From the NCBI GenBank assembly GCA_004375875.1, contig SOKE01000033.1:1-64000 (forward strand): a stretch of DNA of 64,000 nt, in the 5' to 3' direction. Positions 26,492-35,444 of the stretch are shown piece after piece (the stretch's first letter is position 1; every line of letters begins with the position of its first letter). The stretch is from Candidatus Babelota bacterium (lineage in GTDB: Bacteria; Babelota; Babeliae; Babelales; Vermiphilaceae). The notes below the pieces were generated by a model that was given only the letters and a program-made list of their open reading frames with translations, was not told the DNA's origin and made no database searches. A program made the translations under genes and the position numbers.

Positions 26492-26850
26492 ATGATCACC
26501 AAGAAAATGAAAATAGCAGTTTGTCTTCTTTCACTTACTGCTCTTTTGAGTATTAATAATGTAAATGCTGGTATATTCAGAGCTGGAAGCCGATTAATTT
26601 TCAGCAAACCAGCTACATTTGTTGCTGGAGGTGTTGCAGGAGTCTTAGCTTATCCATGGCTACATAAATATTGTCTACACAAATATTTCTTTATTAGTCC
26701 AGAGCAAAGAGCGTCGCTTGAGCAACAGGCACAACAAGGTGAAGCTACCCAGGCAAATCCAGATGGTGAACAGAACCGCACACAGACTTGGACTGGTAAG
26801 CTTGTTCAAGTAGCGGGCAGTATCAGAGACAATAGTGTTTTCTACTGGCA
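26454..26850 (+). repeat. Second copy of the shared 5' leader-plus-N-terminus module
   Basis: The leader TTAAATGGAGGATCTATC and the first ~118 codons match the module at 24936-25315, with small in-frame differences such as the insertion CLHKY. Divergence is abrupt after the NSVFYW segment. Confidence 0.85.
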
Positions 26851-27025
26851 ATATTGTAAGAAACAAGTAAACAATCTATGGAATCGCAGCAAACTTCAAG
26901 AAGAGCTGATGTTAAAAGAAACGAATTTGCCGACAGATGAACAGCGAGAAGAGAATGCTGCAGGAATACAGCAAGAAGGTACACAGCAAGAAGAAGATGG
27001 AATAACTGAAGTAGTCAAACAGTAA
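26492..27025 (+). CDS. Secreted protein sharing the N-terminal module of the ANK-RING protein
   Basis: The 177-residue protein has the same signal peptide, the same AGGVAGVLAYPWLHKY segment and the same Gln-rich linker as the gene at 24971. Its C-terminus is unrelated: about 60 hydrophilic residues rich in Gln and Glu with no ankyrin or RING sequence. Either the original C-terminal domain was lost or swapped, or this is a naturally short effector. A bidirectional terminator follows. The function is unknown. Confidence 0.75.
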   Translation: MITKKMKIAVCLLSLTALLSINNVNAGIFRAGSRLIFSKPATFVAGGVAGVLAYPWLHKYCLHKYFFISPEQRASLEQQAQQGEATQANPDGEQNRTQTWTGKLVQVAGSIRDNSVFYWQYCKKQVNNLWNRSKLQEELMLKETNLPTDEQREENAAGIQQEGTQQEEDGITEVVKQ

Positions 27026-27041
27026 ATTAAGCTCTTTTAAT

Positions 27042-27082
27042 AAAAAGAAGTAAGGAGATGAATAATCAACTTACTTCTTTTT
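27042..27082. terminator. Bidirectional terminator between convergent genes
   Basis: Stem AAAAAGAAGTAAG / CTTACTTCTTTTT around a 15-base loop, with A-rich left and T-rich right flanks, serves the gene at 26492 (plus) and pth (minus). Confidence 0.85.
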
Positions 27083-27619
27083 TTATGTTGTGATGGCTGC
27101 TTCAATTATATTAACTGCTTGATCAATGTATTGTTCAAGTTCAGCTTGATCTTCTGAAAAATTGCTCAATACATATTGGGCAACATCTTCCCTTTGTTCT
27201 GGTCGTCCAATACCAAATGAAAGCCGATAAAAATCTTTTCCACAGATATCGACGATTGAGCGCAGACCTTTATGACCGCGAGCACTTCCACCAAAGCGCA
27301 ATTTTATTTTGCCAAAAGGCATTTCAAGCTCATCATGAATAACAAGAATCTGGTCAGGTTTAATGCCCTGTTTCCCCAAAAATGGAATAACGTTGCCCGA
27401 AACATTCATAAATGTTTGTGGTTTTATTAACAGAATTTTTTTATCACCAAGCATAATTTCGGTGATTTCCATAATATCTTTTTTTGTCCAATGAGCACCA
27501 TGACGAGCAGCAAGTGCATCGATTATACGAAATCCGATATTGTGGCGATTAGAATAATAGTGCTTGCCTGGATTGCCAAGTCCAATGATAGCCCGTGGTA
27601 GTTTTTTTATGTTTTCCAT
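27083..27619 (-). CDS. pth: Peptidyl-tRNA hydrolase
   Basis: The 178-residue enzyme releases tRNA from prematurely dropped peptidyl-tRNA. Motifs are GLGNPGKHYYSNRHNIGF (catalytic His in NRHN), KPQTFMNVSG, and IHDELEMPFGKIKLRFGG with the conserved Asp. The usual GHNGLRS reads GHKGLRS here, so a conserved Asn is Lys. Length and all other landmarks are standard, and it is probably functional. It is the last gene before the convergent terminator. Confidence 0.96.
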   Translation of the reverse strand: MENIKKLPRAIIGLGNPGKHYYSNRHNIGFRIIDALAARHGAHWTKKDIMEITEIMLGDKKILLIKPQTFMNVSGNVIPFLGKQGIKPDQILVIHDELEMPFGKIKLRFGGSARGHKGLRSIVDICGKDFYRLSFGIGRPEQREDVAQYVLSNFSEDQAELEQYIDQAVNIIEAAITT

Positions 27620-27642
27620 GTCTAAAATCTTTTTAAATCAAT

Positions 27643-27676
27643 AAAAAAGACGGAAAAATTAATTCCCGTCTTTTTT
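27643..27676 (-). terminator. Terminator between the ompH-like gene and pth
   Basis: Stem AAAAAAGACGG / CCGTCTTTTTT with an AT-rich loop. The symmetric A/T flanks make it a plausible terminator for the minus-strand ompH-like gene. It would separate that gene from pth. Confidence 0.8.
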
Positions 27677-27702
27677 CATCTTCTTGATCTCATACTGCTT
27701 TT

Positions 27703-28290
27703 TTATGCTTGGGTAGTTTTCTTATGTGCTGATTTTTGATTTGATGCATATTTTTCATCCATGCGATGCTTAACCTTTTCTGTGTAACTGACTTTGTCAG
27801 AAACATAAAGAAAGCGACCGGTATCTTTATCCTGAATCGCATCTAAATTCTCAGCTTTTCCTATTTCTGTGGCAGTATCGATTATTATTTTGGAGATACG
27901 TTCTGTTGCCTTACCGGCTGCTCGTTTATAATCTTCTTCACTTTCTTGAATTTTATTTTCCAGGTTACGTTTCATTGTCATGAGTTTCTTTTGCTCATTT
28001 TCGCGTGCAGATTCTGAAAGCATCGCTTCTTTGCTCTTGAATTCTGTTGCTGCTTTTTCGAACTTTTCATTATCATTCTGTATACTGATGGCATATTCTT
28101 TATATTTTTCTTGCAATTCTTGAGAGATTTCTTTTGCTTCTTCAGTTTCACGCATAAGTGTAAAAGAATCGACAACACGAACTTTTAAATCCACTGTTTT
28201 ACCTTTTTCTTTTGCAGGTTCTTCGGCTAAATTTGTTCCAACAATAAATGATAACCATATCAAGGATATGCCGAGTATTTTTTTATTCAT
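27703..28290 (-). CDS. OmpH/Skp-family periplasmic chaperone-like protein
   Basis: From the Met at 28290 the protein has 195 residues, a signal peptide (MNKKILGISLIWLSFIVGTNLA), the beta-strand start DLKVRVVDSFTLM and a long charged helical hairpin (about 60-145) typical of Skp tentacles. A C-terminal strand ending FLYVSDKVSYTEKV follows. Skp carries unfolded outer-membrane proteins across the periplasm, fitting the outer-membrane protein encoded at 48514. The frame extends ten codons further upstream, but AGGG before 28290 and the signal peptide favour this start. Identity to E. coli Skp is weak. Confidence 0.8.
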   Translation of the reverse strand: MNKKILGISLIWLSFIVGTNLAEEPAKEKGKTVDLKVRVVDSFTLMRETEEAKEISQELQEKYKEYAISIQNDNEKFEKAATEFKSKEAMLSESARENEQKKLMTMKRNLENKIQESEEDYKRAAGKATERISKIIIDTATEIGKAENLDAIQDKDTGRFLYVSDKVSYTEKVKHRMDEKYASNQKSAHKKTTQA

Positions 28291-28364
28291 GGAGAGCCCT
28301 TTATTTGGGAATTTGTACAATATATTACACCTTAGTTATGTCAAGCTAGTAAGAATGCATAAGC

Positions 28365-31088
28365 TTAGACTTTTTTGTTTTGTGCGTCAAATTGTTGCTT
28401 GGTAAACCAAATAGATACGATCATTTTCCTCAATTCTTCAAGAATTATGATTGTTGATGAGAGGATAAATATCAATAGCCAATCTGAGGCCCTGAGCGGT
28501 ACGGTTTTGAAAATGCGTTGCATAATTGGTAGTTCTACAACTGCAAATTGTAGCAAAAGTACAAAAAGTGTTGCAACAATGAGCCATCGATTGGTAAACC
28601 ACCCGAGTCGAAAGATCGAACGCTCTTCTGAACGGCAGTTCCACGCATTAAACCATTGAAACATGGCCATGGTTATGAGTGTCATGGTGCGTGCATAGGC
28701 GAGATTAGTTTGATAGTAGCGTGAAAAAAGCCAAAGCGACCCAATTGCCATAGGGATTGCCATATAGATCATTTTAAGGAGCATATCTTTATCAATAATG
28801 CGGAGCTTACGTTTGAGCCATTGTTTTGCAAGAATACCTTTTTCTATTGGTTCAGTTGAGAGTGCAATATCGAGAAAGCCATCAGTTACAAAATTGAGCC
28901 ATAAAATTTGAGCTGCTGTAATTGGCAGTGGAAATGGAGTAAAAATGCTCACTCCCAGTGCAAAAAGGATAATGAGAATTTCCCCCATGTTAGTAGCAAA
29001 GAAGTAGAGAATAACACGTCTTATAGTATAAAAAATATGGCGCCCTTGCTCAATGGCGCTAATAATATGGACAAATGAATCATCAAGCAAAATAATATCC
29101 GCAGCTTCTTTTGCTACATCAGTGCCAATTTGTCCCATAGCGATACCTAAATCAGCAACAACCATTGAAGGTACATCATTGATGCCATCACCGGTCATAG
29201 CAACAATGTTACCTCGCTGATGAAAGAGCTTAATAATGCGTAACTTATTATCTGGTGAAACACGAGCATAAACGGTGATTTTTGAAAGGCGCTTCATGAG
29301 ATCTTGGTCAGAAAGGCGATTAAGATCAGTACCATTAAGAACTTCATCACCAGGACGTACAATGCCTACATTGCGTGCAACGTAGAGTGCCGTCTGTTTG
29401 TGGTCGCCTGTTGCCATAATGATTTCAAGCCCTGCTGCGCGAGCTTGTTCAATAATAGGACCGACTTCAGGTCGTATAGAATCTTGGATGCCACACAAGC
29501 CTAAAAAGTGTAGTCCCCCACGTTCAACCAATTCTTTAAATTTAGCTAAGCGTTCTGATTCTTCTTGCTCAGGTGATGGAAATGTTGAAAGATCAACTTC
29601 TTTCATACCAATACCAATAACGCGCAATCCTTTTTCAAGAAAATGTTCAAGCTGTTCTTTTGCCTTTTCTTTTCCACTTGTTGCACTACTTATAATAAAT
29701 TCTGGAGCACCAATGACAAAAAATACACCCTTTTTGTCATACGTATAAAAACCGGCATGATATTTTAAGCGTGATTCAAAAGGAACTTCATAGACATTGG
29801 TGTATTTTTGCTCAAGATTTTCTTTTGAAAGTCCAATCTTTTGTCCTAAAACAAATAAAGCTGCTTCTGTTGGATCACCCTTTATAGTAAATAAACCTGT
29901 TTCATCTGAATAACTAATCTCTGATCGGTTGAGCAATATTGAAGCCTCTGCTAGATGCATGAGATTGCTATGAGGATCGATATGCTCTATTTTTTTGTTT
30001 TCGCGAAGTAGTTCTCCCTTTGGATGATATCCTTCACCAGTTACATTCAAGACAGTACTATCGCTAAAGATTTCAACAACAATCATCTCATTGCGCGTAA
30101 GAGTGCCTGTTTTATCGATAACAATAACATCAGTACGGCCAAGCGCTTCAACTGCCTGCATGTTTTTTACCAATATTCGTCGCCTTGCCATGCGATAGAC
30201 ACCAGTGACAAGTACCAGTGTAAGTACAACGGGTAATCCTTCAGGAATAACGCAAATAAATAATGCCGTAAGAATTACCAGTAATTCGCGGATTGGTTTA
30301 TCTGTTAGTAAGCCAATAAAGAAGAGAAAGAGACACGCGAAGAATACAAAAATGAGAATCCATTTCGATAGTCGATTCAGTTCTCGTCTAAGTGGCAATA
30401 TTCCTTCTAATTCTTCGATAGCTCTTTGAATGGTTCCGATTTGAGTTTGTTTTCCAGTGGCAACAACAATTGCTTTGCCTATTCCCATCAAAATATAAGT
30501 GCCTTTATAGGCCATATTGTGCCGATCAGCAAGAGGAACTTCTTTTTCAATAATTTCTGCATTCTTTGGGACACAAATCGATTCGCCGGTCAGTGCTGAT
30601 TCATCAATGCAGAGATTGGTTGCGCTCAAAATGCGCACATCAGCCGGAACACGTTCACCCTCTTGCAAAAGTACAATGTCGCCAACAACAAGATCTGCAT
30701 TATTGATAAGTTGTTTTTTCCCGTCTCGTATAACTATACATTCTGCAGTAATTAAATGTTTTAAACGTTCGATAATGCGCCGCGTTCGCCCTTCTTGAAT
30801 AGCTCCGATAATTGCATTGAAAAATAAAATGCCGCTAATGATAAAAGTATCTGATTTATCTTCACCAACGATAAAAATAATGGCGGCTGCAAGTAATAAA
30901 ATATAAACGAGTGGGCTTTTAAATTGTCGCAAAAAAATGGTAAGCCACGACTCTGTTGGTTTTTCAGGTAATGTGTTTGGGCCATATTGTTTTAGTCGTC
31001 GTAAGGCTTCGATTTGCGAAATGCCACTTATTTGATCTGTTTTTAATTTTTTAATAGCTTCTTCGCTTGATATTTGATAAAAATTCAT
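28365..31088 (-). CDS. P2-type cation-transporting ATPase, probably Ca2+
   Basis: The 907-residue pump has the N-terminal cation-ATPase domain (EEAIKKLKTDQISGIS), TGES in the actuator domain, the phosphorylation motif DKTGTLT, the KGDPTEAAL nucleotide-domain motif and TGDGINDVPSM. The fourth membrane helix has IPEGLPVVLTLVL and the sixth NFVTDGFLDIALS, matching the SERCA-type Ca2+ site residues (Glu in PEGL; Asn and Asp in NxVTDG). Ten membrane helices can be traced. It would extrude Ca2+ or a related ion from the cytoplasm. It appears to be a single-gene unit. Confidence 0.94.
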   Translation of the reverse strand: MNFYQISSEEAIKKLKTDQISGISQIEALRRLKQYGPNTLPEKPTESWLTIFLRQFKSPLVYILLLAAAIIFIVGEDKSDTFIISGILFFNAIIGAIQEGRTRRIIERLKHLITAECIVIRDGKKQLINNADLVVGDIVLLQEGERVPADVRILSATNLCIDESALTGESICVPKNAEIIEKEVPLADRHNMAYKGTYILMGIGKAIVVATGKQTQIGTIQRAIEELEGILPLRRELNRLSKWILIFVFFACLFLFFIGLLTDKPIRELLVILTALFICVIPEGLPVVLTLVLVTGVYRMARRRILVKNMQAVEALGRTDVIVIDKTGTLTRNEMIVVEIFSDSTVLNVTGEGYHPKGELLRENKKIEHIDPHSNLMHLAEASILLNRSEISYSDETGLFTIKGDPTEAALFVLGQKIGLSKENLEQKYTNVYEVPFESRLKYHAGFYTYDKKGVFFVIGAPEFIISSATSGKEKAKEQLEHFLEKGLRVIGIGMKEVDLSTFPSPEQEESERLAKFKELVERGGLHFLGLCGIQDSIRPEVGPIIEQARAAGLEIIMATGDHKQTALYVARNVGIVRPGDEVLNGTDLNRLSDQDLMKRLSKITVYARVSPDNKLRIIKLFHQRGNIVAMTGDGINDVPSMVVADLGIAMGQIGTDVAKEAADIILLDDSFVHIISAIEQGRHIFYTIRRVILYFFATNMGEILIILFALGVSIFTPFPLPITAAQILWLNFVTDGFLDIALSTEPIEKGILAKQWLKRKLRIIDKDMLLKMIYMAIPMAIGSLWLFSRYYQTNLAYARTMTLITMAMFQWFNAWNCRSEERSIFRLGWFTNRWLIVATLFVLLLQFAVVELPIMQRIFKTVPLRASDWLLIFILSSTIIILEELRKMIVSIWFTKQQFDAQNKKV

Positions 31089-31419
31089 TACTACTCTCCG
31101 GGAAAAAGAAGGATAGCTTTTTGTAATTATTATTGTCCGATAAGCATATCATACTTGTATGTATGGAGAAAGATTTATACAAACTTTAGTTAAGGTAGAG
31201 TTAATGGTTACCATTTTCTTATAATTTTATTAATCATTGTTTTTCATTTTTGTTAATAGTTTTTTTAAAAATTTTATTTTTTACTTTAGATTATCCATTA
31301 AGTTTGATGAGCTATAGAGGGGAGAATCTTAAAGGTTAAAGGTAATTGTTGAAATTTATATGTAGAGTTTGAGAATCTTAATTGAGATATAAAGTGAAAT
31401 GGAAAAAAGGAGAGTAGTT
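31089..31419. other. Divergent intergenic region, no gene seen
   Basis: This stretch lies between the divergent P-ATPase gene and the 795-residue secreted protein gene. It is extremely AT-rich, with no coding signal. AAAAGGAGAG at 31406-31414 is the ribosome-binding site that decides the GTG start at 31420. Confidence 0.55.
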
Positions 31420-33807
31420 GTGAAGCAAAAAGGGAAATTTTTACTGTTACTTATCTTAGCCCCATTATTTATCTTCAATCCTCTAATAGCTCAACTGTCT
31501 AACATTGATAAAATATTAAATACCATACAAGAAAAACAAAAAAAGAATGAACCAATAGGTATTAAAGATTTTCCAGGCTTCATGGCTAAAATCCCAATGC
31601 CCAAAGAAATAAAGAATATTTTAGACAATATTTCTATTACACTCCCAAAGATTGATATTACTCCAACAGGGTTTATTGTTTCAGGTTCAGCAACTGTCTA
31701 CAAGGCAACTGTCTCGATTGGCATAACGGTGCTTATAAAAGAAGGCAAAATGAGTTTCAAAATTGCAATGCCAACAGGATGGAAATTTTCTGACACTTTT
31801 AAGAAACTAAAAGTGTTCGATAAACTCAGGCTCAAAAAAGTATACTTTGTTATTTCAGAATATGCTTATCGTGACCTGGACCTACAAGTGGTTATTAATC
31901 CTGGCTTAAACATTGGCTCGGATATTGAGCTGACCAATGCCGTCAAAGATCTGAAGGAAATGGTAGACAAGGTACTCGGTAAATTTTTGGTTGCGGAACA
32001 ATTAAGTATCAAATTTTTTGGTTACATTCCAGAAAATGTTAGTAAGGCGACATGTACTATTATCGTTCCAGCTCGTATAGGAATTGATTTTGAAGAGCTT
32101 CATAAAAAAGGAAAAATAAAGGTAAAACCATTTATAAATCGAATTTATACAGCAGATTTTATAGCTTCTGTTTCTACGAAGTTAGATTTATATATAAGTA
32201 CTGGTGTGTTTGTTGAGATTCCTAAACAAAAACCGCTTGAATTTAGAGGAGGTGTTGCTTTTGATCCAAAAGTAAGCAAAATTGCTTTTGAAGGAATAAT
32301 GAAAGGAATGATCAAGCCAGCATTCGGACTTGATTGGCTGAGCCTCGGTAATCTTGGCATGCGAGCTGGTTTTATTCCGGCATTCCCATTTATCGCAGAA
32401 GCAGGAATATCCGGTGCAGTAAATATTGGAGATATTTTAAAAGATGCGAGTGCATTAATTAATATAGATATCACCGGTGGCAGTTTTATCATTGATACCA
32501 AAGCAAAAGCACTTAATTTAGATAACCTTATCGCACTTCTTGTACAAATGGCAAAAAAAGATTTTAAAGTTAAGGCTATGCCGCCAGTACGTTTTTCTAA
32601 TTTACGTTTAAAAGTTGTTCCGGCAGATGCGTGGATTTTTGGGGAACGGTATAGAGCAGGTTTAAGTGCCGGTGGGGCAGTCCAAATAGATACATTCAAA
32701 GGTTCAATTGATATTGATATTATAGAAATTGAAAAAAGATTGATGGCAAAAGGTCGACTCTTTCCATTAAAAGTACCTCGCAAGAAACCAATCTTTATAA
32801 TAACGGGTACTGGTCCAGATCGTCGATATGGTACTTCCGATGATAGTGTAATACTTGAGATTGATCTTGGTGCACGGTTGCCCATTGATAAGCAAAAATT
32901 TTATTTTGATGGGACTATTGAAATTACACCGATAAAATTAAAACAGAAAGCTCGCATTGGTTTTGAAAAAGGTAAATTTTCAACCGCTTTTGAAACTAAA
33001 ATTTTCAATTTATTTAGTGCAAAATCATCTGTTTCCTTTAATACAAAACATCCTGAGGATTTTATATTTGAGGCTGGAATGCAACAGGATTTCGGAAATT
33101 ATGTAAACAGAGAAGTCGGTAAAGCAATGGCTAAATTTGAGGAAAATGCCAAAAGGAATTTAGGTAATGCTCGAAAAAAAGTGGAAACAATTGATGAAAA
33201 AATGGATGATCTGAGACGCAAAAGAGATGCAGCATTCCGTAAGTTAGAGACTGGTGTGGCAAAAGAAGTGAGGAAGCTTCAAGAAAAAATAGCAAAAATA
33301 GACAGAGAAATAAGCTATTGGAAAGAGCAGTGTAAGGGTGTGAAAAAAATTGCTTATCCGTTTAAGAAGTGTGGACGAAAGATACTAAAACTGATAGTAG
33401 AAAAGACAGGATTAAAAATCGGAAAAGGAGTCATGACAGCAGGCAAAAAAATAATTGCAGGTGTAGGCAAGGCTGTAGCAGCTATAGATAAGGCACTAAA
33501 ATTAGAAGAGGCTGCTCAGAAGGTTGCAAGGGCAGGTCTTAAAGTGGCACAAGGCAGTGTCAAAGCGATAAGTGAAGTAACTAGAGCTATTACTGGAGGG
33601 TTTTTTGCTGTAGAAAATGCTTCTATTAAGGCATTGGGTAAAGATCTCATAAAGGGAAAATTTCCTCGAGTTTCTATGAAAATTAGTATACCACGAATAG
33701 TATCATTCGATTTTAAAGAATTGCAATTTGATATAACACGTCCGGGTAAGTTATTTAAAGATATTGCTCGGCAAATTGTAGATTCAGTAAAAAAGAAAAA
33801 GAAATAA
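31420..33807 (+). CDS. Large secreted protein, beta-rich with C-terminal coiled coil, unknown function
   Basis: The 795-residue protein begins at GTG 31420 with AAGGAGAG upstream. The ATG at 31399 lies before that motif and is less likely. A signal peptide (QKGKFLLLLILAPLFIFNPLIA) is clear. About residues 40-570 alternate short strands with Pro and Gly turns and few helices, like a repeated beta or lipid-binding sheet. About 575-640 is a strong coiled coil (DEKMDDLRRKRDAAFRKLET). The rest is Lys/Ala/Gly-rich amphipathic helix ending in KKKKK. I recognise no family. Size, export and basic tail suggest an envelope or host-directed protein. Confidence 0.75.
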   Translation: MKQKGKFLLLLILAPLFIFNPLIAQLSNIDKILNTIQEKQKKNEPIGIKDFPGFMAKIPMPKEIKNILDNISITLPKIDITPTGFIVSGSATVYKATVSIGITVLIKEGKMSFKIAMPTGWKFSDTFKKLKVFDKLRLKKVYFVISEYAYRDLDLQVVINPGLNIGSDIELTNAVKDLKEMVDKVLGKFLVAEQLSIKFFGYIPENVSKATCTIIVPARIGIDFEELHKKGKIKVKPFINRIYTADFIASVSTKLDLYISTGVFVEIPKQKPLEFRGGVAFDPKVSKIAFEGIMKGMIKPAFGLDWLSLGNLGMRAGFIPAFPFIAEAGISGAVNIGDILKDASALINIDITGGSFIIDTKAKALNLDNLIALLVQMAKKDFKVKAMPPVRFSNLRLKVVPADAWIFGERYRAGLSAGGAVQIDTFKGSIDIDIIEIEKRLMAKGRLFPLKVPRKKPIFIITGTGPDRRYGTSDDSVILEIDLGARLPIDKQKFYFDGTIEITPIKLKQKARIGFEKGKFSTAFETKIFNLFSAKSSVSFNTKHPEDFIFEAGMQQDFGNYVNREVGKAMAKFEENAKRNLGNARKKVETIDEKMDDLRRKRDAAFRKLETGVAKEVRKLQEKIAKIDREISYWKEQCKGVKKIAYPFKKCGRKILKLIVEKTGLKIGKGVMTAGKKIIAGVGKAVAAIDKALKLEEAAQKVARAGLKVAQGSVKAISEVTRAITGGFFAVENASIKALGKDLIKGKFPRVSMKISIPRIVSFDFKELQFDITRPGKLFKDIARQIVDSVKKKKK

Positions 33808-33844
33808 AATAACCAGCTAATAATGTTTAGTAAATATTCTGTTG

Positions 33845-34267
33845 CTAAAAGAAAATCGTGCAAGCTGGTGCACTCTTCTTAACTTCTGCTGAAATTTTTT
33901 CTTCCTCTCCATTACGTAATGGGTTCCTATTCAAAGAAAGAATCTTTAATTTTTTAAGATCTTTAAAGATAACTGCAGGTAATGTTTTTAGTTTATTGCC
34001 GTCTAGGCTAAGCCATGTTAGATTAGTAAATCCTTTAAAGATGTTTGGAGGTAATTTTTCTAGTTGATTATTGCCCAGATAAAGACATTTTATTCTTTTT
34101 TTGTCACTAATATTTTGTAAACCATCTAAACTGTCTAAATTTTTATTTATAAGGTTTAATTCACCTAATTTAGATATTTCTGGAAAAAAAAGATCCTGAA
34201 CAGATCGTCCAGAAATAGTTATTGCAGTTAGGCATCCTAAAGTCAGCAGCATAGCATGTTTTTTCAT
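33845..34267 (-). CDS. Secreted leucine-rich-repeat protein
   Basis: The 140-residue protein starts at ATG 34267 with GGTGG upstream; a GTG three codons earlier is also possible. A signal peptide (MKKHAMLLTLGCLTAITISG) is followed by about four LRR units: LGELNLINKNLDSLDGL, IKCLYLGNNQLEKLP, LTWLSLDGNKLKTLP and LKILSLNRNPL. Short LRR proteins usually mediate protein binding, and an exported one in a host-associated bacterium is a candidate host-contact factor. The repeat type is the common bacterial/eukaryotic one (LxxLxLxxNxL). It is convergent with the preceding large gene. Confidence 0.85.
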   Translation of the reverse strand: MKKHAMLLTLGCLTAITISGRSVQDLFFPEISKLGELNLINKNLDSLDGLQNISDKKRIKCLYLGNNQLEKLPPNIFKGFTNLTWLSLDGNKLKTLPAVIFKDLKKLKILSLNRNPLRNGEEEKISAEVKKSAPACTIFF

Positions 34268-34375
34268 TTTTTCCACCTTTTTTGATATTTGTACAAATTA
34301 CATTTTTCTTCTTACTTTAAAATGCTAATTTTTTTTAAAAATGATTAGATTTATACATAATTACGAGGAAAGAAG

Positions 34376-35347
34376 TTATAATCGATCATTAGGTTCACGT
34401 GCTCGGACTTTCGCTTCACCGATATTTAGTGCATGCATAAGTTTTTGTATTTTTGGTTCAAGAAACTCTTCTTGCTCTTCAAGTTCAAGGAGTATGGTAG
34501 AACTTTCTTTAATATCCTGTTTAACATGCTGATAAAATGAGATAGGGAGTTCATTATTGCTAATGTCGAGGAAAAAAATATAGCGCTCAAGTAATGAAAT
34601 ATAGAGATCATTTAGATCTTCAATATCGCTAATAATTTCACTATCAACAAATTCTGCTAAATTATCAGCAATCGTTTTGACTGATTTCCATGTCTCTTTG
34701 CTATCCTCTGGATGCCAAATCAATTTGCTTAACCCGATTTCCAAAAATCTAAGAACCATTGTACGTAATTCTTCAACAGAGCTATCTTGTAAGTAATAAT
34801 CATTCAAGTGTCTAATAATTTCATGTGAGAGTTCATCAAGGAAAAGGCGTGGCCGCTGTTTGAACTGTAAGAAATTAGTAGAAAACGAAGAATAAAGAAG
34901 ATTATGTACAACGTGAGTAAGATCATTTTCAACCTTCATAATTGGCCGCATTTGTGTTACAAGCAGCTCATTCATCTGTTGAAGCATATCGGCGAAAACG
35001 TATGCATTAACATATGGACATGCCTTTAACCTATTAGCAAAAGGCCTGATAACCGATTTTGCATAGATCCGCTTTTTATTTGATCGCAGTGCATGTTCTA
35101 AAAATTGTAGAAAATGGGAAAAGTAATTTGGCAAAACTTCTTGTGCATATTCTGGACGATTGAAAGTATGGTGGAAAAAATCCTTGATGCCAGAGGAAGA
35201 AAAGATAATAGGAGCATATAGACTCTCTAGATCTTTATTGGTATAAATAGTATATGTTTGCTGTTGATAATTATATGATTTTGCGCTATAGCTAAAAAGA
35301 AGAATTCCAGACAGAAGAAAAAGAGGAGAGAACCGTTGCATTTTCAT
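34376..35347 (-). CDS. Secreted all-helical protein, unknown function
   Basis: The 323-residue protein has a signal peptide (MQRFSPLFLLSGILLFSYSAKS). The mature part is almost entirely helical, rich in Leu, Phe and acidic residues, and lacks Cys pairs or repeats that I can recognise. The gene is divergent from the gspF gene, 97 bases between start codons. No domain name can be given. Confidence 0.65.
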   Translation of the reverse strand: MKMQRFSPLFLLSGILLFSYSAKSYNYQQQTYTIYTNKDLESLYAPIIFSSSGIKDFFHHTFNRPEYAQEVLPNYFSHFLQFLEHALRSNKKRIYAKSVIRPFANRLKACPYVNAYVFADMLQQMNELLVTQMRPIMKVENDLTHVVHNLLYSSFSTNFLQFKQRPRLFLDELSHEIIRHLNDYYLQDSSVEELRTMVLRFLEIGLSKLIWHPEDSKETWKSVKTIADNLAEFVDSEIISDIEDLNDLYISLLERYIFFLDISNNELPISFYQHVKQDIKESSTILLELEEQEEFLEPKIQKLMHALNIGEAKVRAREPNDRL

Positions 35348-35444
35348 GAGTATCCTTTTTTATTAGATGGCCAGCGGTCAGTCGACCAGATTACTATCTT
35401 ATTTAGTCTACAAGAGATGTCAAGAAACGAAAAGGGGCTTTATA

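Noticed and set aside
27083-27619. Asn-to-Lys change in the Pth motif GHNG as a sign of inactivity
   Set aside because: All other catalytic landmarks are intact and some variation at this position may be tolerated in the family. It was noted in the feature but not treated as a finding.
32145-32885. Minus-strand 246-residue open frame inside the large secreted protein gene
   Set aside because: The plus-strand gene has a signal peptide, ribosome-binding site and coherent composition. The antisense product is Ser/Pro/Ile-rich without recognisable features and is a typical shadow frame.
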